Notes: generated from the letters alone by a model not told the origin. DNA of 64,000 nt from Flexivirga alba (GCF_042661025.1 NZ_JBHSWH010000001.1:496001-560000); one strand, 5' to 3'; shown: positions 25,343 through 34,491, counted from the first letter of the stretch. Program-made: numbers and translations.

Positions 25343-26464
25343 TCACCCGCGCAGGGCGGCCAGGTTGTCGTAACTCAGCTTGGCGAACTCCAAGGACTGA
25401 CCGGGCGCGGCGCCGCTCGGTGCGTTGTCCTGCTCATACATCGGGTTGTGCCAGCCGCCTGCACCTACCCGCCGGAAGAACGTCGAGTAGTCGATGTCTC
25501 CCGTACCGAACGGCGTCATGACGTAACCATCAGCAGTGGTCGTGTCGATCGCACCGTCCTTGGCGTGGAAGAGCGGGAACCGCTTGGATTGCTTGGCCAC
25601 CACGGCCGCCGGGTCGAAGATCGACGTGACCGCCGACCCGTCCGCAGCGGTGAACACCTTGTGCTTGTACTGCGCCACGTGTGCCCAATAGATGTCCATC
25701 TCGAGATGCACGTACTTCGGATCAGTGTTAGCCAGGAAGTACTCGAGACGGCGGATGCCGGACGAGCGCGTCGGACGGCCCTGGGCATCGAGTGGCCCGC
25801 TGTCGAGCAGGAAGTTGTAGGCGACATCGTGGTTATGGGTGTAGAGCTTCAGCCCGTGCTTGCGCCACGCGCGTTCGCCGAAGACGTTCCAACGCACGGC
25901 AGCCGCGTCCCAGTCCGCTTGGTACGCGGAACCGGTCGGGTCACCTCCGGTGCCGATGTGCGTCATACCGAGGATGTTGGCGATCTCGCACGCCGCATCG
26001 AACGACGAGAGGTTGGCATCAGTGACGGTCGAGGGGACCGACCCGTGGTTGCCCTCGGCCTCTATTCCGTTGTCGTCCAACCAGGTTCGTAGTAGGCGCG
26101 CGCCAGCGGCGCTATTGAGGTTGCCACCCGGCGCGTTCGCGTGCTGGCCGTAACCGGCGAACTCAACCTGAGTATAACCGATGCGGCCGAGTTCCTCGAT
26201 GACCGCCTTGAACCCGGACGCGTATGGCGAGCTGAGCGGGTCGCGCGCGGTGGCGTCCCGGACGGTGTAGAGAATGATGCCGCGCTTGGACTTCGGCACG
26301 AGGACACCGTTGGCGTTGGCCACGGCATCGGCGCGGGCACCGGTGGCGGTCGCCGCGGTGAGGGCCACTGCGGCTGCCATGCCGGTGGACGCCGCCATGA
26401 ACTGTCGACGGCTGAGACCGAGGCCTTTGGCGAGTTTCAACGGCTGGATTTCGTTGTCATGCAT
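25343..26464 (-). CDS. Tat-exported TIM-barrel sugar isomerase-like protein
   Basis: Xylose-isomerase-like TIM-barrel protein of 373 residues with a Tat signal (LSRRQFMAASTGM, Ala-rich hydrophobic region, probable cleavage near GARADA). Barrel residues include LYTVRDA, KLYTHNHDVAYNF near 212, YVHLEMDIYWAH near 253 and PLFHAKDG near 297, which look like intact metal ligands. Export of this fold is unusual among sugar isomerases but known in Actinobacteria and Bacteroidetes. The start at 26464 follows AAGGAG; the frame is open upstream. It belongs to the second sugar operon and may act outside the cell on a keto-sugar. Confidence 0.85.
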   Translation of the reverse strand: MHDNEIQPLKLAKGLGLSRRQFMAASTGMAAAVALTAATATGARADAVANANGVLVPKSKRGIILYTVRDATARDPLSSPYASGFKAVIEELGRIGYTQVEFAGYGQHANAPGGNLNSAAGARLLRTWLDDNGIEAEGNHGSVPSTVTDANLSSFDAACEIANILGMTHIGTGGDPTGSAYQADWDAAAVRWNVFGERAWRKHGLKLYTHNHDVAYNFLLDSGPLDAQGRPTRSSGIRRLEYFLANTDPKYVHLEMDIYWAHVAQYKHKVFTAADGSAVTSIFDPAAVVAKQSKRFPLFHAKDGAIDTTTADGYVMTPFGTGDIDYSTFFRRVGAGGWHNPMYEQDNAPSGAAPGQSLEFAKLSYDNLAALRG

Positions 26465-26560
26465 GGTTACTGCTCCTTGGAGGGGTGACGGAGACGGTCC
26501 TGCGGGGTGGTGGTGCACGACTCCTTTCCGGCGGGTCGGGTAACGGGACGACGGTGGTGG

Positions 26561-27784
26561 TCAGCAGACGCCTGCCTCTGCCGAGGCACCGGCGATCGAG
26601 GTCCACGATCCGGACCGTTCGGCGCTGGCCTCGACCGCCGACAGGACCCGTTGCACTTGGAGTCCGTCGGCGAAGCTGGGCCGCGGTGGCGTGCCGTCGG
26701 CGAGCGCCGTGAGGAAGTCGACCGCTTGATGGGTGAAGCTGTGTTCGTAGCCGAGCCCGTGTCCGGGTGGCCACCACGCGGCGACATACGGATGGGTGTC
26801 CTCGGTGACGAGGACCCGAGTGAACCCCGCATCGCGCGCCGGCGCATCGGCGTCATACACGTGCAGGACGTTCATGTCCTCGAAGTCGAACGCGATCGAT
26901 CCGCGAGTTCCGTTGATCTCCAGCCGGATTGCGTTCTTTCGGCCGGTTGCGAAGCGGGTCGCCTCGAAGACCGCGAGAGCGCCCCCGGTCAGCTGAGAGA
27001 GGAAGATCGCCGCGTCATCGACGGTCACGGCACCCAACTGCACTGCAGCATCTGCCGCGGCCGCGCCGCCGAGAGAAGTCACAGACGACGTGCCGCTGAC
27101 CGGCCGCTCGCGCACGAACGTCTCGGTGCGAGCCGCGACACCCACCAACTGCTCGCCCGTGACGAACTGGGCCAGATCGACGATGTGCGCGCCGATGTCA
27201 CCGAGCGCCCCCGAGCCGGCCCGCTCCTTCTGCAGGCGCCAGGTCAGCGGGGACGCCGGATCGGTGAGCCAGTCCTGCAGGTAGTGACCACGCACGTGCC
27301 GGATGCGGCCGAGCCGCCCCTCCTCCACGAGGCGCCGCGCGTAGGCGATGGCCGGCACCCGACGGTAGGTGAAACCCACCATCGACTGAATCCCTTGTCC
27401 CTGTGCGATATTCGCGGCTTCCACCATCGACTCCGCCTCGGCAACCGAATTGGCCAGCGGCTTCTCGCAGAGCACATGCTTGCCCGCCTGCAACGCGGCG
27501 ACTGCGATCTCCGCGTGCGTGTCCCCGGGCGTGCAGATGTCGATGACGTCGATGTCGTCACGGTCGAGCATCCGCCGCCAGTCCGTCTCGACACTTGCCC
27601 AGCCGAATCGGCGCGCGGTCTCTGCGGCTGCTGCCTCGTTGCGCCCGGCCACCGCCGCGAGGCGCGGCGCCAACGGAGTGTCGAAGAAGCTGCCTGCGTT
27701 GTGCCAGGCCTGGGAATGGGCGCGCCCCATGAAGGCGTATCCGACCATGCCGATGCCGAGTGTGGGGCTGCTGGGTGTGCTCAT
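26561..27784 (-). CDS. Gfo/Idh/MocA-family oxidoreductase
   Basis: NAD(P)-dependent sugar oxidoreductase of the Gfo/Idh/MocA family, 407 residues. The Rossmann segment IGMVGYAFMGRAHSQAW opens the protein, DVIDICTPGDTHAE lies near residue 78 and HVLCEKPLANS near 104 with the family Lys. The C-terminal half holds GALGDIGAHIVDLAQF near 199, usual for substrate binding. It probably oxidises a sugar or inositol imported by the neighbouring transporter. ATG 27784 is preferred: GGGAGGA lies six bases upstream; the frame is open further back. Confidence 0.9.
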   Translation of the reverse strand: MSTPSSPTLGIGMVGYAFMGRAHSQAWHNAGSFFDTPLAPRLAAVAGRNEAAAAETARRFGWASVETDWRRMLDRDDIDVIDICTPGDTHAEIAVAALQAGKHVLCEKPLANSVAEAESMVEAANIAQGQGIQSMVGFTYRRVPAIAYARRLVEEGRLGRIRHVRGHYLQDWLTDPASPLTWRLQKERAGSGALGDIGAHIVDLAQFVTGEQLVGVAARTETFVRERPVSGTSSVTSLGGAAAADAAVQLGAVTVDDAAIFLSQLTGGALAVFEATRFATGRKNAIRLEINGTRGSIAFDFEDMNVLHVYDADAPARDAGFTRVLVTEDTHPYVAAWWPPGHGLGYEHSFTHQAVDFLTALADGTPPRPSFADGLQVQRVLSAVEASAERSGSWTSIAGASAEAGVC

Positions 27785-27860
27785 TGACGTCCTCCCGAAC
27801 GTGATTGATGCCGCTGGCAATTCGCGGACGCCCGCGACATCGGCGCAGGCGTCCGCTCCC

Positions 27861-28922
27861 TCATGATTCGAATGCGAGCGGCAGGTACTGGTCGACGTTC
27901 TGCTTCGTCACGACCGGGGCGTTCAGGACGATCCGCCGTGGGACCTCGACCTGAACCAAATCGCTGATGCCCTTGCCCTGTGCCACGAGCCGCGCGAGCT
28001 TGATGCCGTCGGCTGCTTGGGTCGACGGATAGAGGACGGTCGCCTCCATCTTGCCTTCCTTGATCAGCCGCATGGCGTTCGCAGATCCGGCTCCACCGAT
28101 GAAAGCCATCTCGTGCCGGTTGGCCTGGTCGAGGGCCGCCATGACCCCGACGCCCTGGTCGTCGTCGTGATTCCAGAGGATGTCGATCTTCGGTGCTGCC
28201 TGCAGCAGGTTGGACCCCTGCTTCTCCCCTGACTCGACCGTGAAGTCAGCCGCGACCCGGTTGTCGACGCTCTGGCCGCACTTCTTCAGCGCCTCCTTGA
28301 AGCCCTTGCTGCGATCCTGCGTCAACGGCAGCGAATCGATGCCGGCGATCTCCGCGATCACCGGGTTGGACAGCTTCTTCTGCTTCACCAGCTGGCACGC
28401 GTAGGTCCCAGCCGAGACACCCATCCCGTAGTTGTCACCCAGGATGGTGGTGCGGGCCGCGAACGGGCTGGAGAATTCCCGGTCGACGTTGATCACCGGT
28501 ATGCCGGCGTTCATTGCCTTGGTGGCGACCTCGGTCAGCGCGGCGCCGTCGGTCGGCAGCAGCACGATTGCGTCGACCTTGTCGTTGATGAACGTCTCGA
28601 TCTGGCTGATCTGCAGCGACGCGTCGTTGGTGCCCTCGGCGACCTTGAGTTCGACGTCCGGATACTTCTTCGCCGCGCTCTTGGCGGCGCTGTTGATTGC
28701 GCCGAGCCAGCCGTGATCAGCGGCCGGCCCGGAGAAGCCGATGACGACCTTCTTGCCCGATGCGTCGTTGTTGCTCACCGCCTTGTTCCCGGCGGACTTC
28801 GACGCTGCGGGTGACTGGTTCTCCGGGTCGTTGCCGGTGCAACCGGACGCGCCGAGGACTGTGCCGGCGGCGACGATGGCGATCGCAACACGCTTGGCAG
28901 TGCGAGGGATTGATGAGGACAC
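27861..28922 (-). CDS. sugar-binding lipoprotein of second ABC importer
   Basis: Periplasmic sugar-binding lipoprotein (PF13407), 353 residues. The lipobox is LGASGC near residue 24, followed by a Ser/Asn/Lys linker. Typical receptor blocks: VVIGFSGPAADHGWLGAIN, DAIVLLPTDGAALTEV, GIPVINVDREF and DILWNHDDDQGVGVM. It delivers an unidentified sugar to the permease encoded upstream. GTG 28922 is the start, six bases after AGGAG; the much longer open frame reading back through the permease gene in another phase is not coding. Confidence 0.87.
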   Translation of the reverse strand: MSSSIPRTAKRVAIAIVAAGTVLGASGCTGNDPENQSPAASKSAGNKAVSNNDASGKKVVIGFSGPAADHGWLGAINSAAKSAAKKYPDVELKVAEGTNDASLQISQIETFINDKVDAIVLLPTDGAALTEVATKAMNAGIPVINVDREFSSPFAARTTILGDNYGMGVSAGTYACQLVKQKKLSNPVIAEIAGIDSLPLTQDRSKGFKEALKKCGQSVDNRVAADFTVESGEKQGSNLLQAAPKIDILWNHDDDQGVGVMAALDQANRHEMAFIGGAGSANAMRLIKEGKMEATVLYPSTQAADGIKLARLVAQGKGISDLVQVEVPRRIVLNAPVVTKQNVDQYLPLAFES

Positions 28923-29023
28923 GGTGACTCCTAGTTGCGCAGTGGTGACGGTTTGATGGGTGGCAGGGTGTGTCGGGGCGGACGACGTTGATGGCCGCCG
29001 CCTGAGGTGGACCCGGTGCTCGG

Positions 29024-30088
29024 TCAGGTCGATCCGGTGCGAGCGACCCGCTGTTGAAGCAGGACGGCGGCGACGATGATGGCTCCCTTGGCGACCGCCT
29101 GGGTGGAGGTGTCGAGATTGTTGAGGGTGAAGACGTTGGTCAGCGTGGTGAAGATCAGCACGCCGAGCACCGTGCCGACGAGGGTCGCGCGGCCACCCGA
29201 CAGCAGGGTGCCGCCGATGACGACCGCCGCGATCGCGTCGAGCTCGTAGAGGGTGCCGTGTGTCGACGTCCCAGTCGTCGTACGCGCCATGAGCATCACG
29301 GCCGCGATGCCACACGCGAGGCCGAGCAGGATGTAGAGGTACATCGTGTGCCGCTGGACTCGTATGCCGGCCAGCCGTGCCGCCTCGGGGTTGCCGCCGA
29401 TGGCGAGCGTCCGGCGCCCGAATGTCGTGCGGTTGAGCAGGACCCAGCCGGCGGCGGCAACGGCCGCGAACATGATGACCAGCACCGGGACACCGGCGAC
29501 ACTGCCGCCGAAGAAGTCGATGAAGCCGCGCTCGCGGATGATCTGGGTGCGCCGCTTCGCGATAATCTCGGCGAGCCCGCGGGCTGCGGCCAGCATGGCA
29601 AGGGTCGCGATGAACGGCGCTATTCGCCCGTAGGCGATGAGCACGCCGTTGACCAGGCCGCAGCCTGCTCCCACAGCGAGTGCCACGAACACCATGACCG
29701 ACCAGTGGTAGTCCGCGGCCATCGTCTGTGTCGCGATGGTCGTCGCCCACACCGAACACAGCGCGACGATGGCTCCGACGGACAGGTCGATGCCCTCGCC
29801 CGCGATGACGAACGTCATACCGACGCTCACGACACCGATCACCGAGCCCAGACGCAGGATCGTCAGCGCGTTGTCCATGCTGGCGAATCGCTCGCCGCCG
29901 GTGAGGATTCCGACGATCACCAGCAGCAACAGGGCGACCACGAGTCCGAGGTTTCGCCCCGCCGGCCCGCTGAGGAAGCCGACCAGGCCGCCACCGCGGT
30001 GCGCGGCCTGCCCGTCCGGTGCGATCGCTGTCCCGGCATCGCCCGCCGTTGGCGTCTCCGTCTTCGTCTTCGTCAGATCGAAACTCAT
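29024..30088 (-). CDS. sugar ABC transporter permease (RbsC type)
   Basis: Permease of 354 residues in the RbsC family. After a polar N-terminal ~45 residues there are about eight to ten membrane segments, with GEGIDLSVGAIVAL near 99, AARLAGIRVQRHTMYLY near 238 and AAVVIGGTLLSGGRATLVGT near 285, the conserved cytoplasmic coupling regions. It forms an importer with the ATPase upstream (4-bp overlap) and the lipoprotein downstream (102-bp gap). The cargo is unknown. Confidence 0.9.
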   Translation of the reverse strand: MSFDLTKTKTETPTAGDAGTAIAPDGQAAHRGGGLVGFLSGPAGRNLGLVVALLLLVIVGILTGGERFASMDNALTILRLGSVIGVVSVGMTFVIAGEGIDLSVGAIVALCSVWATTIATQTMAADYHWSVMVFVALAVGAGCGLVNGVLIAYGRIAPFIATLAMLAAARGLAEIIAKRRTQIIRERGFIDFFGGSVAGVPVLVIMFAAVAAAGWVLLNRTTFGRRTLAIGGNPEAARLAGIRVQRHTMYLYILLGLACGIAAVMLMARTTTGTSTHGTLYELDAIAAVVIGGTLLSGGRATLVGTVLGVLIFTTLTNVFTLNNLDTSTQAVAKGAIIVAAVLLQQRVARTGST

Positions 30089-31611
30089 GCTGCATCTCCC
30101 TTCAAGATGATGTCCAGGACCGCGTGCTCGTCGAGCTCGTCGGCTGGGCTGTCGTGTCGGATGGTGTGATCGGCGATGACCAGCACGCGGTCGGAGAGCC
30201 CGAGGACCTCAGGGATCTCGCTGGAGACCACGACGACCGCGACGCCCTTGTCGGTGAGGTCACGGATCAGGCCGTAGATCTCCGACCGTGCTCCTACGTC
30301 GACACCACGGGTCGGCTCATCGAGCAGCAGCACCTTGCAGCCACGCAGTAGCCATCGCGCGAGGACGACCTTCTGCTGGTTGCCACCGGACAGGGTGCGC
30401 GACTCGCGGTGCACTCCACGCGGCCGCACGTCGAGGGAGTCCAGCAGTGCCTCGGCGGCACGTGTCTCGCCCTGCCGGTCCAGCAGTCCCGCCCGAGAGA
30501 ACCTGGCCAGACTGGCGAGGGAGATGTTGGCAGCCAGCGATGCCTGCAGCACCAACGCCTGGCTCTTGCGCTCCTCCGGGCAGAGGCCGATGCCGGCCGA
30601 GACAGCCGCCGGCACCGAACCCGGCCGGACGGTGCGGCCGTCGACGGTCACGGTGCCGCCGGTCGCCCGGCGAGCGCCGAAGATCGCCTCCACGATCTCG
30701 GTCCGGCCCGAGCCCACCAAACCGGCCAGGCCGACGACCTCACCGGGACGGACCTGGAAGCTGACGCCCGCGAATTCGCCGTCGCGGGAAAGGTTTTCGA
30801 CTCGGAGAATCGGCTCATGGTCCTCAACCGGAGATCTCCGTGGGAAGACGTACTCGATGGACCGTCCCGTCATGAGGCGGATGAGTTCCTGGGTCGATGT
30901 CGTCTTGGCGTCCAGCGCGGTGCTGACGGTCTTGCCGTCCTTGAGGACGGTCACGCGATCGCCGATCTCCCGGATCTCCTCCAGGCGGTGGGAGATGTAG
31001 ATGACCGCCACGTCCCGTGCGGTGATCTCGCGGATGACCGCGAAGAGCTGCTCGACCTCGCCCGCGTCCAGCACCGCCGATGGCTCGTCCATGACGATGA
31101 GCCGCGCGTCTCGGGACAGGGCGCGCGCCATACTCACGATCTGCTGGGCTGCCGCTGACAAGGCACCGACCTCGGTGGTCGGTGCGATCTCCGGATGTCC
31201 GAGGTCGGCGAGCAGCACAGCGGCCGCCCGTCGCGCGGTTGCCCGCTGCGAGAAGCCGGCCCGGCTGGGCTCGTGGCCCAGGAAGATGTTCTCGGCCACG
31301 GTGAGGCCTTCGACGAGGTCGAGTTCCTGATACATCGTGGCGATGCCGAGATCCATCGCGGCTTGCGGGTCGGGCAGGGTGACCGCCTTGCCGAGCCACT
31401 CAACGGCGCCCTCGTCCGCTTGGTGCACACCAGCCAGCACCTTGATCAGCGTGCTCTTGCCGGCACCGTTCTGCCCGAGCAGGCAGTGCACCTCACTTTG
31501 CTCGACAGCCAGGTCCACGCCACCCAGCGCGACAACACCCGGGAAGCGCTTGACCACATCAGTCATCCGCAGCAGCGGGAGAGCGGAGTCCTTGGAGAGT
31601 CGGCGTGACAT
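30085..31611 (-). CDS. sugar ABC transporter ATPase (RbsA type)
   Basis: Two-domain ATPase of 508 residues. First half: Walker A GQNGAGKST near 46, signature-like LSAAAQQ, Walker B LIVMDEPSAV. Second half: the P-loop position reads GLVGSGRTE (the Lys is Arg, normal for this subfamily), LSGGNQQ signature and intact Walker B VLLLDEPTRGVD. It is the first gene of the second sugar operon and starts divergently from the ROK regulator, whose promoter region holds a CTTTTG/CAAAAG inverted repeat. Confidence 0.9.
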   Translation of the reverse strand: MSRRLSKDSALPLLRMTDVVKRFPGVVALGGVDLAVEQSEVHCLLGQNGAGKSTLIKVLAGVHQADEGAVEWLGKAVTLPDPQAAMDLGIATMYQELDLVEGLTVAENIFLGHEPSRAGFSQRATARRAAAVLLADLGHPEIAPTTEVGALSAAAQQIVSMARALSRDARLIVMDEPSAVLDAGEVEQLFAVIREITARDVAVIYISHRLEEIREIGDRVTVLKDGKTVSTALDAKTTSTQELIRLMTGRSIEYVFPRRSPVEDHEPILRVENLSRDGEFAGVSFQVRPGEVVGLAGLVGSGRTEIVEAIFGARRATGGTVTVDGRTVRPGSVPAAVSAGIGLCPEERKSQALVLQASLAANISLASLARFSRAGLLDRQGETRAAEALLDSLDVRPRGVHRESRTLSGGNQQKVVLARWLLRGCKVLLLDEPTRGVDVGARSEIYGLIRDLTDKGVAVVVVSSEIPEVLGLSDRVLVIADHTIRHDSPADELDEHAVLDIILKGDAA

Positions 31612-31629
31612 GGATCACACCGTTGCCCA

Positions 31630-31654
31630 CTTTTGTCAGTCCGTCAAGCAAAAG
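31630..31654. promoter_or_regulatory. inverted repeat, candidate ROK operator
   Basis: CTTTTG at 31630-31635 and CAAAAG at 31649-31654 form a perfect 6-bp inverted repeat with a 13-base spacer in the short gap between the ABC ATPase start and the ROK start. The stretch is notably AT-rich for this genome. ROK repressors bind repeats of this size and spacing. Confidence 0.5.
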
Positions 31655-31679
31655 ACCAATTTGGCTCGTAATAAGCCGC

Positions 31680-32936
31680 ATGCGTGACATACCGAAGCCT
31701 GGTGTGTTTCACTCGAGCGTGAGTTCGTCAGAGTCCCCGTCGTCGTCCCTCGTAGTAACCGGGGCGGGCGAGTTGTTGCAGCTATTACGCGACGAGACGC
31801 CCCGGACCCGCGCCGAGCTCGCCAAGCTGACCGGGCTGGCGAGGTCGACGGTCGGGGCCCGCGTCGATGCGCTGCTGGCGACCGGATTGCTCGCGCCAAG
31901 CGGGGAGGCCGCCAGCACCGGCGGGCGGCCGCCCGTGCAGTTCGCGTTCAATCCGCAGGCACGCGTCGTCGTCGGCGCAGACCTGGGGGCCACCCATGGC
32001 CGCGTCGCGCTCACCGACCTGGGCGGGAAGCCGATCGGCGAGGTCGCCGAAGACGTCGACATCACCTCCGGCCCGGAGGCGGTCCTCGACTGGTTGACCA
32101 CCACCACACAACGACTGCTCGACGATGCCGGCCGAGCCGCATCGCAACTGATCGGGATCGGCATCGGGCTGCCGGGTCCGGTCGAGCACTCCACCGGACG
32201 TCCGATGCGGCCGCCGATCATGCCGGGGTGGGACGGCTACGACGTGCCGGCGCATGTGCGTCGGGCGTTCCAGGTCCCGGTCCTGGTGGACAACGACGTC
32301 AACATCATGGCGCTCGGGGAGCATGCGACTGCGCACCCCAGTGTCGAACACCTGCTCTTCGTCAAGGTGGCGACCGGGATCGGCGCCGGCATCATCAACG
32401 GCGGTCAACTCCACCGCGGTGCGGTGGGAGCGGCCGGCGACCTAGGACACGTCGCGACACCACATGCGCCGGATGTCCTGTGCACGTGCGGCAACCGGGG
32501 ATGCCTCGAAGCAGTGGCCAGCGGCAGCGCAATTTCCAAGCAGCTCAAGGAAATCGGAATCGATGCGCCGACCAACGCCGACATCGTCAGACTCGCCCGC
32601 GGCGGCAACGGCCCGGCCGCGGACGCCATCCGCCGCGCCGGTCGCACCATCGGCGAGGTCCTGGCAACCTGCGTCAGCCTGCTCAACCCGTCGGTGATCG
32701 TCATCGGCGGATCATTGGGCCTGAGCGAGGGCAATCTGATCGCCGGTGTGCGAGAGGTCGTCTACGGTCGATCGCTTCCGCTCGCGACCGGCGCCCTGCA
32801 GATCGTGCCGGCTGTGACAGGCGAGCAGGCCGGTGTCATCGGTGCCGCGACGATGGTGATCCAGCATGCTCTGACCGCCGACCGGGTCGATCTCGCGATC
32901 GCGCGCCGGTCAGCCCCTGCGTCGTCTGCGTCCTAA
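31680..32936 (+). CDS. ROK-family transcriptional regulator
   Basis: ROK-family protein of 418 residues: an N-terminal winged helix (TRAELAKLTGLARSTVGARVDALL near 40-65) and a sugar-kinase-like body with the nucleotide loop GADLGATHGRVAL, the DNDVN catalytic-type segment near 207, and the zinc motif CTCGNRGCLEAVASG near 264. The N-terminal DNA-binding domain marks it as a regulator of the xylose repressor/NagC kind rather than a plain kinase. It is divergent from, and probably controls, the second sugar operon. ATG 31680 is chosen as the first ATG after the operator-like repeat; the frame is open upstream. Confidence 0.88.
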   Translation: MRDIPKPGVFHSSVSSSESPSSSLVVTGAGELLQLLRDETPRTRAELAKLTGLARSTVGARVDALLATGLLAPSGEAASTGGRPPVQFAFNPQARVVVGADLGATHGRVALTDLGGKPIGEVAEDVDITSGPEAVLDWLTTTTQRLLDDAGRAASQLIGIGIGLPGPVEHSTGRPMRPPIMPGWDGYDVPAHVRRAFQVPVLVDNDVNIMALGEHATAHPSVEHLLFVKVATGIGAGIINGGQLHRGAVGAAGDLGHVATPHAPDVLCTCGNRGCLEAVASGSAISKQLKEIGIDAPTNADIVRLARGGNGPAADAIRRAGRTIGEVLATCVSLLNPSVIVIGGSLGLSEGNLIAGVREVVYGRSLPLATGALQIVPAVTGEQAGVIGAATMVIQHALTADRVDLAIARRSAPASSAS

Positions 32937-33005
32937 CAGCTGTGACGCGGTAGTCATCGCGCGAAGCGCGCGTCATACACCTGGGGCCGCTACAGTCCTG
33001 ACCTC

Positions 33006-33413
33006 GTGAGCCTCGAGACCCCACCACCCCTGGACAAGCTGCTGATGTCCCCGCCGTTTCAACGCTGCCGGCACGAGGCAGCCCGCACGGCGAACGACCC
33101 GGCCGCTCTGTCCAGCCTGCTCGAGAAGGTTGCGGCGCACGAGTTCGGCATCGGTCCGTTGCCGGACACCCAGGGAGGCATCGACATCGACATCGCTTGC
33201 GCGGTCGTCGACGCACACATCGCCGACCTGACCGGCGGCACCACCACCAACCCCGTCGCCGACGCACGCTGCCGGCTGGTGGTCGCGGCGCTGCACTATC
33301 TGGTCGACATGAACGACGTCATACCCGACAACCTGCCCAGCGGTCACGTCGACGATGTTGCCGTCATGCGCTGGGCGACGCGGGTCGCACGCGGCGAGGT
33401 GCCCGCGGAATAG
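33006..33413 (+). CDS. DUF1232/YkvA-like small protein
   Basis: Protein of 135 residues. The segment ALHYLVDMNDVIPDNLPSGHVDDVAVM near residue 97 resembles the DUF1232 (YkvA) motif, in which YLxSPxDLIPDxIPxxGxxDD is conserved; the match is partial, so the assignment is tentative. No membrane segment stands out. GTG 33006 is taken as the start. It runs convergent with the VOC gene, with four bases between the stops. Function unknown. Confidence 0.6.
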   Translation: MSLETPPPLDKLLMSPPFQRCRHEAARTANDPAALSSLLEKVAAHEFGIGPLPDTQGGIDIDIACAVVDAHIADLTGGTTTNPVADARCRLVVAALHYLVDMNDVIPDNLPSGHVDDVAVMRWATRVARGEVPAE

Positions 33414-33417
33414 CCGG

Positions 33418-33834
33418 TCAGGGCAGGTCGCTGTGCACGTCGCCGATGCGGATGTTGTTGCCGAAGGGATCGCGTATGGCGAAGTCCCGTCCGTAGGGCT
33501 GCTCGACGATCTCTTGGGTGAAGTCGACGCCGGCGTCCTTGAGTCGGGCGAACATTCCATCCACGTCGTCGGTGTCGAACGCCAGCCAGCCGCCGCCCGC
33601 GCCCTTCGTGACAAGTTCACGAACCTGGGTCGCAGTGGCTTCGTCCATGCTGGGCGGACCTGGCTTCTCCAGCATGATCACCTTCGGGTCGCCCGGGACG
33701 CGGACGGTCAGCCAGCGCATCGGTCCGAAGTCCAGGTCCTGGTCGACCTCGAGGCCGAGCACTTCGGTGTAGAAGGTCTTCGCCTCGTCCTGGTCGAGCA
33801 CGAAGATCGAGGAGATGTTGTTTCGCTTCAACAT
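33418..33834 (-). CDS. VOC/glyoxalase-like protein
   Basis: Vicinal-oxygen-chelate family protein of 138 residues with two beta-alpha-beta-beta-beta units: ISSIFVLDQDEAKTFYTEVLG at the start and WLAFDTDDVDGMFARLKDAGV near 86, ending in AIRDPFGNNIRIGD, the classic DPxGN close. Such proteins include glyoxalases, dioxygenases and drug-binding proteins; no specific activity can be given. The start at 33834 follows GGGAG. It is read divergently from an AraC-type gene, a common pairing in Actinobacteria. Confidence 0.85.
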   Translation of the reverse strand: MLKRNNISSIFVLDQDEAKTFYTEVLGLEVDQDLDFGPMRWLTVRVPGDPKVIMLEKPGPPSMDEATATQVRELVTKGAGGGWLAFDTDDVDGMFARLKDAGVDFTQEIVEQPYGRDFAIRDPFGNNIRIGDVHSDLP

Positions 33835-33954
33835 GATGTTGCTCCCTGTTCCAGTTGGTGGTGCCGGTCGAATGCTCTCGACCTTATGGCGACGCAGGTC
33901 GGTCGTACTTCTCCGAAAGTGCGCACTTCGCGGCCGGTCCTTCGCCGCCATACG

Positions 33955-34359
33955 ATGTCGCGGGTGGAGCCTCAGGAGGACCGCAACCGCCGGCTGCTGC
34001 GGGCTCGGGACGCGATCGACGTGCACTACCGCGAAACGCTCGATGTGCCGAGACTCGCTCGCATCGCGCTGATGGGCAGGGCGCATTTCATCCGGGAGTT
34101 CAAGACGGCGTTCGGCGAGACGCCACACCGGTATCTGCAGCGGCGCAGGGTGGAGCGCGCCATGTACCTGCTGCGCTGGACCGACCGCAGCGTCACGTCC
34201 GTGTGCATGGAGGTCGGCTTCAACAGCCTCGGCACGTTCACCCGGACCTTCGGCGAGATCGTCGGCGAGTCACCGAGCGCCTACCGCGCAGGTGCCGACC
34301 GGCCGGAATCCTTCGTACCCGGCTCGTTCACGATGCGTTGGACGCGCCCGTCGGACTGA
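33955..34359 (+). CDS. AraC-family DNA-binding protein
   Basis: Short AraC/XylS-type regulator of 134 residues that is little more than the DNA-binding domain: the first helix-turn-helix (LARIALMGRAHFIREFKTAFGETPHRYLQRRRVERA) and the second (SVTSVCMEVGFNSLGTFTRTFGEIVGESPSAYR), both with conserved spacing. No separate ligand domain is present, so it may act with the VOC protein encoded divergently, which it probably regulates. ATG 33955 fits the start of related proteins; an earlier ATG at 33886 is possible. Confidence 0.82.
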   Translation: MSRVEPQEDRNRRLLRARDAIDVHYRETLDVPRLARIALMGRAHFIREFKTAFGETPHRYLQRRRVERAMYLLRWTDRSVTSVCMEVGFNSLGTFTRTFGEIVGESPSAYRAGADRPESFVPGSFTMRWTRPSD

Positions 34360-34382
34360 CCGCGACCGAGCGCTGTGACAAC

Positions 34383-34411
34383 GAAAATGCCCCCGACATA
34401 TGTCGAGGGCA
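34383..34411 (-). terminator. terminator after tRNA-Thr
   Basis: A near-perfect palindrome, ATGCCC...GACATATGTC...GGGCAT (34386-34411), lies seven bases past the tRNA 3' end. On the minus strand it is followed by TTTTC, giving a Rho-independent terminator; it may also stop the convergent AraC gene, which ends at 34359. Confidence 0.7.
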
Positions 34412-34418
34412 TCGTCCG

Positions 34419-34491
34419 AGCCGCCTAACGGAATCGAACCGTTGACCTATTCATTACGAGTGAATCGCTCTACCGACTGAGCTAAGGCGGC
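34419..34491 (-). tRNA. tRNA-Thr (anticodon CGU)
   Basis: A 73-base cloverleaf reads from 34491 down to 34419. The acceptor arms GCCGCCU and AGGCGGC pair fully with discriminator U; the D-arm contains AGCUCAGUCGGUAGAGC; the anticodon stem AUUCA/UGAAU closes the loop CUCGUAA with anticodon CGU, decoding ACG (Thr); the T-arm contains GGUUCGAUUCC. The CCA end is not encoded. Confidence 0.95.

Noticed and set aside
28923..30095. A 744-codon minus-strand frame joining the binding lipoprotein to upstream sequence
   Set aside because: Upstream of GTG 28922 the frame reads through the permease gene in another phase and gives Arg/Pro/His-rich, low-complexity protein; the lipoprotein signal and ribosome-binding site mark the real start.
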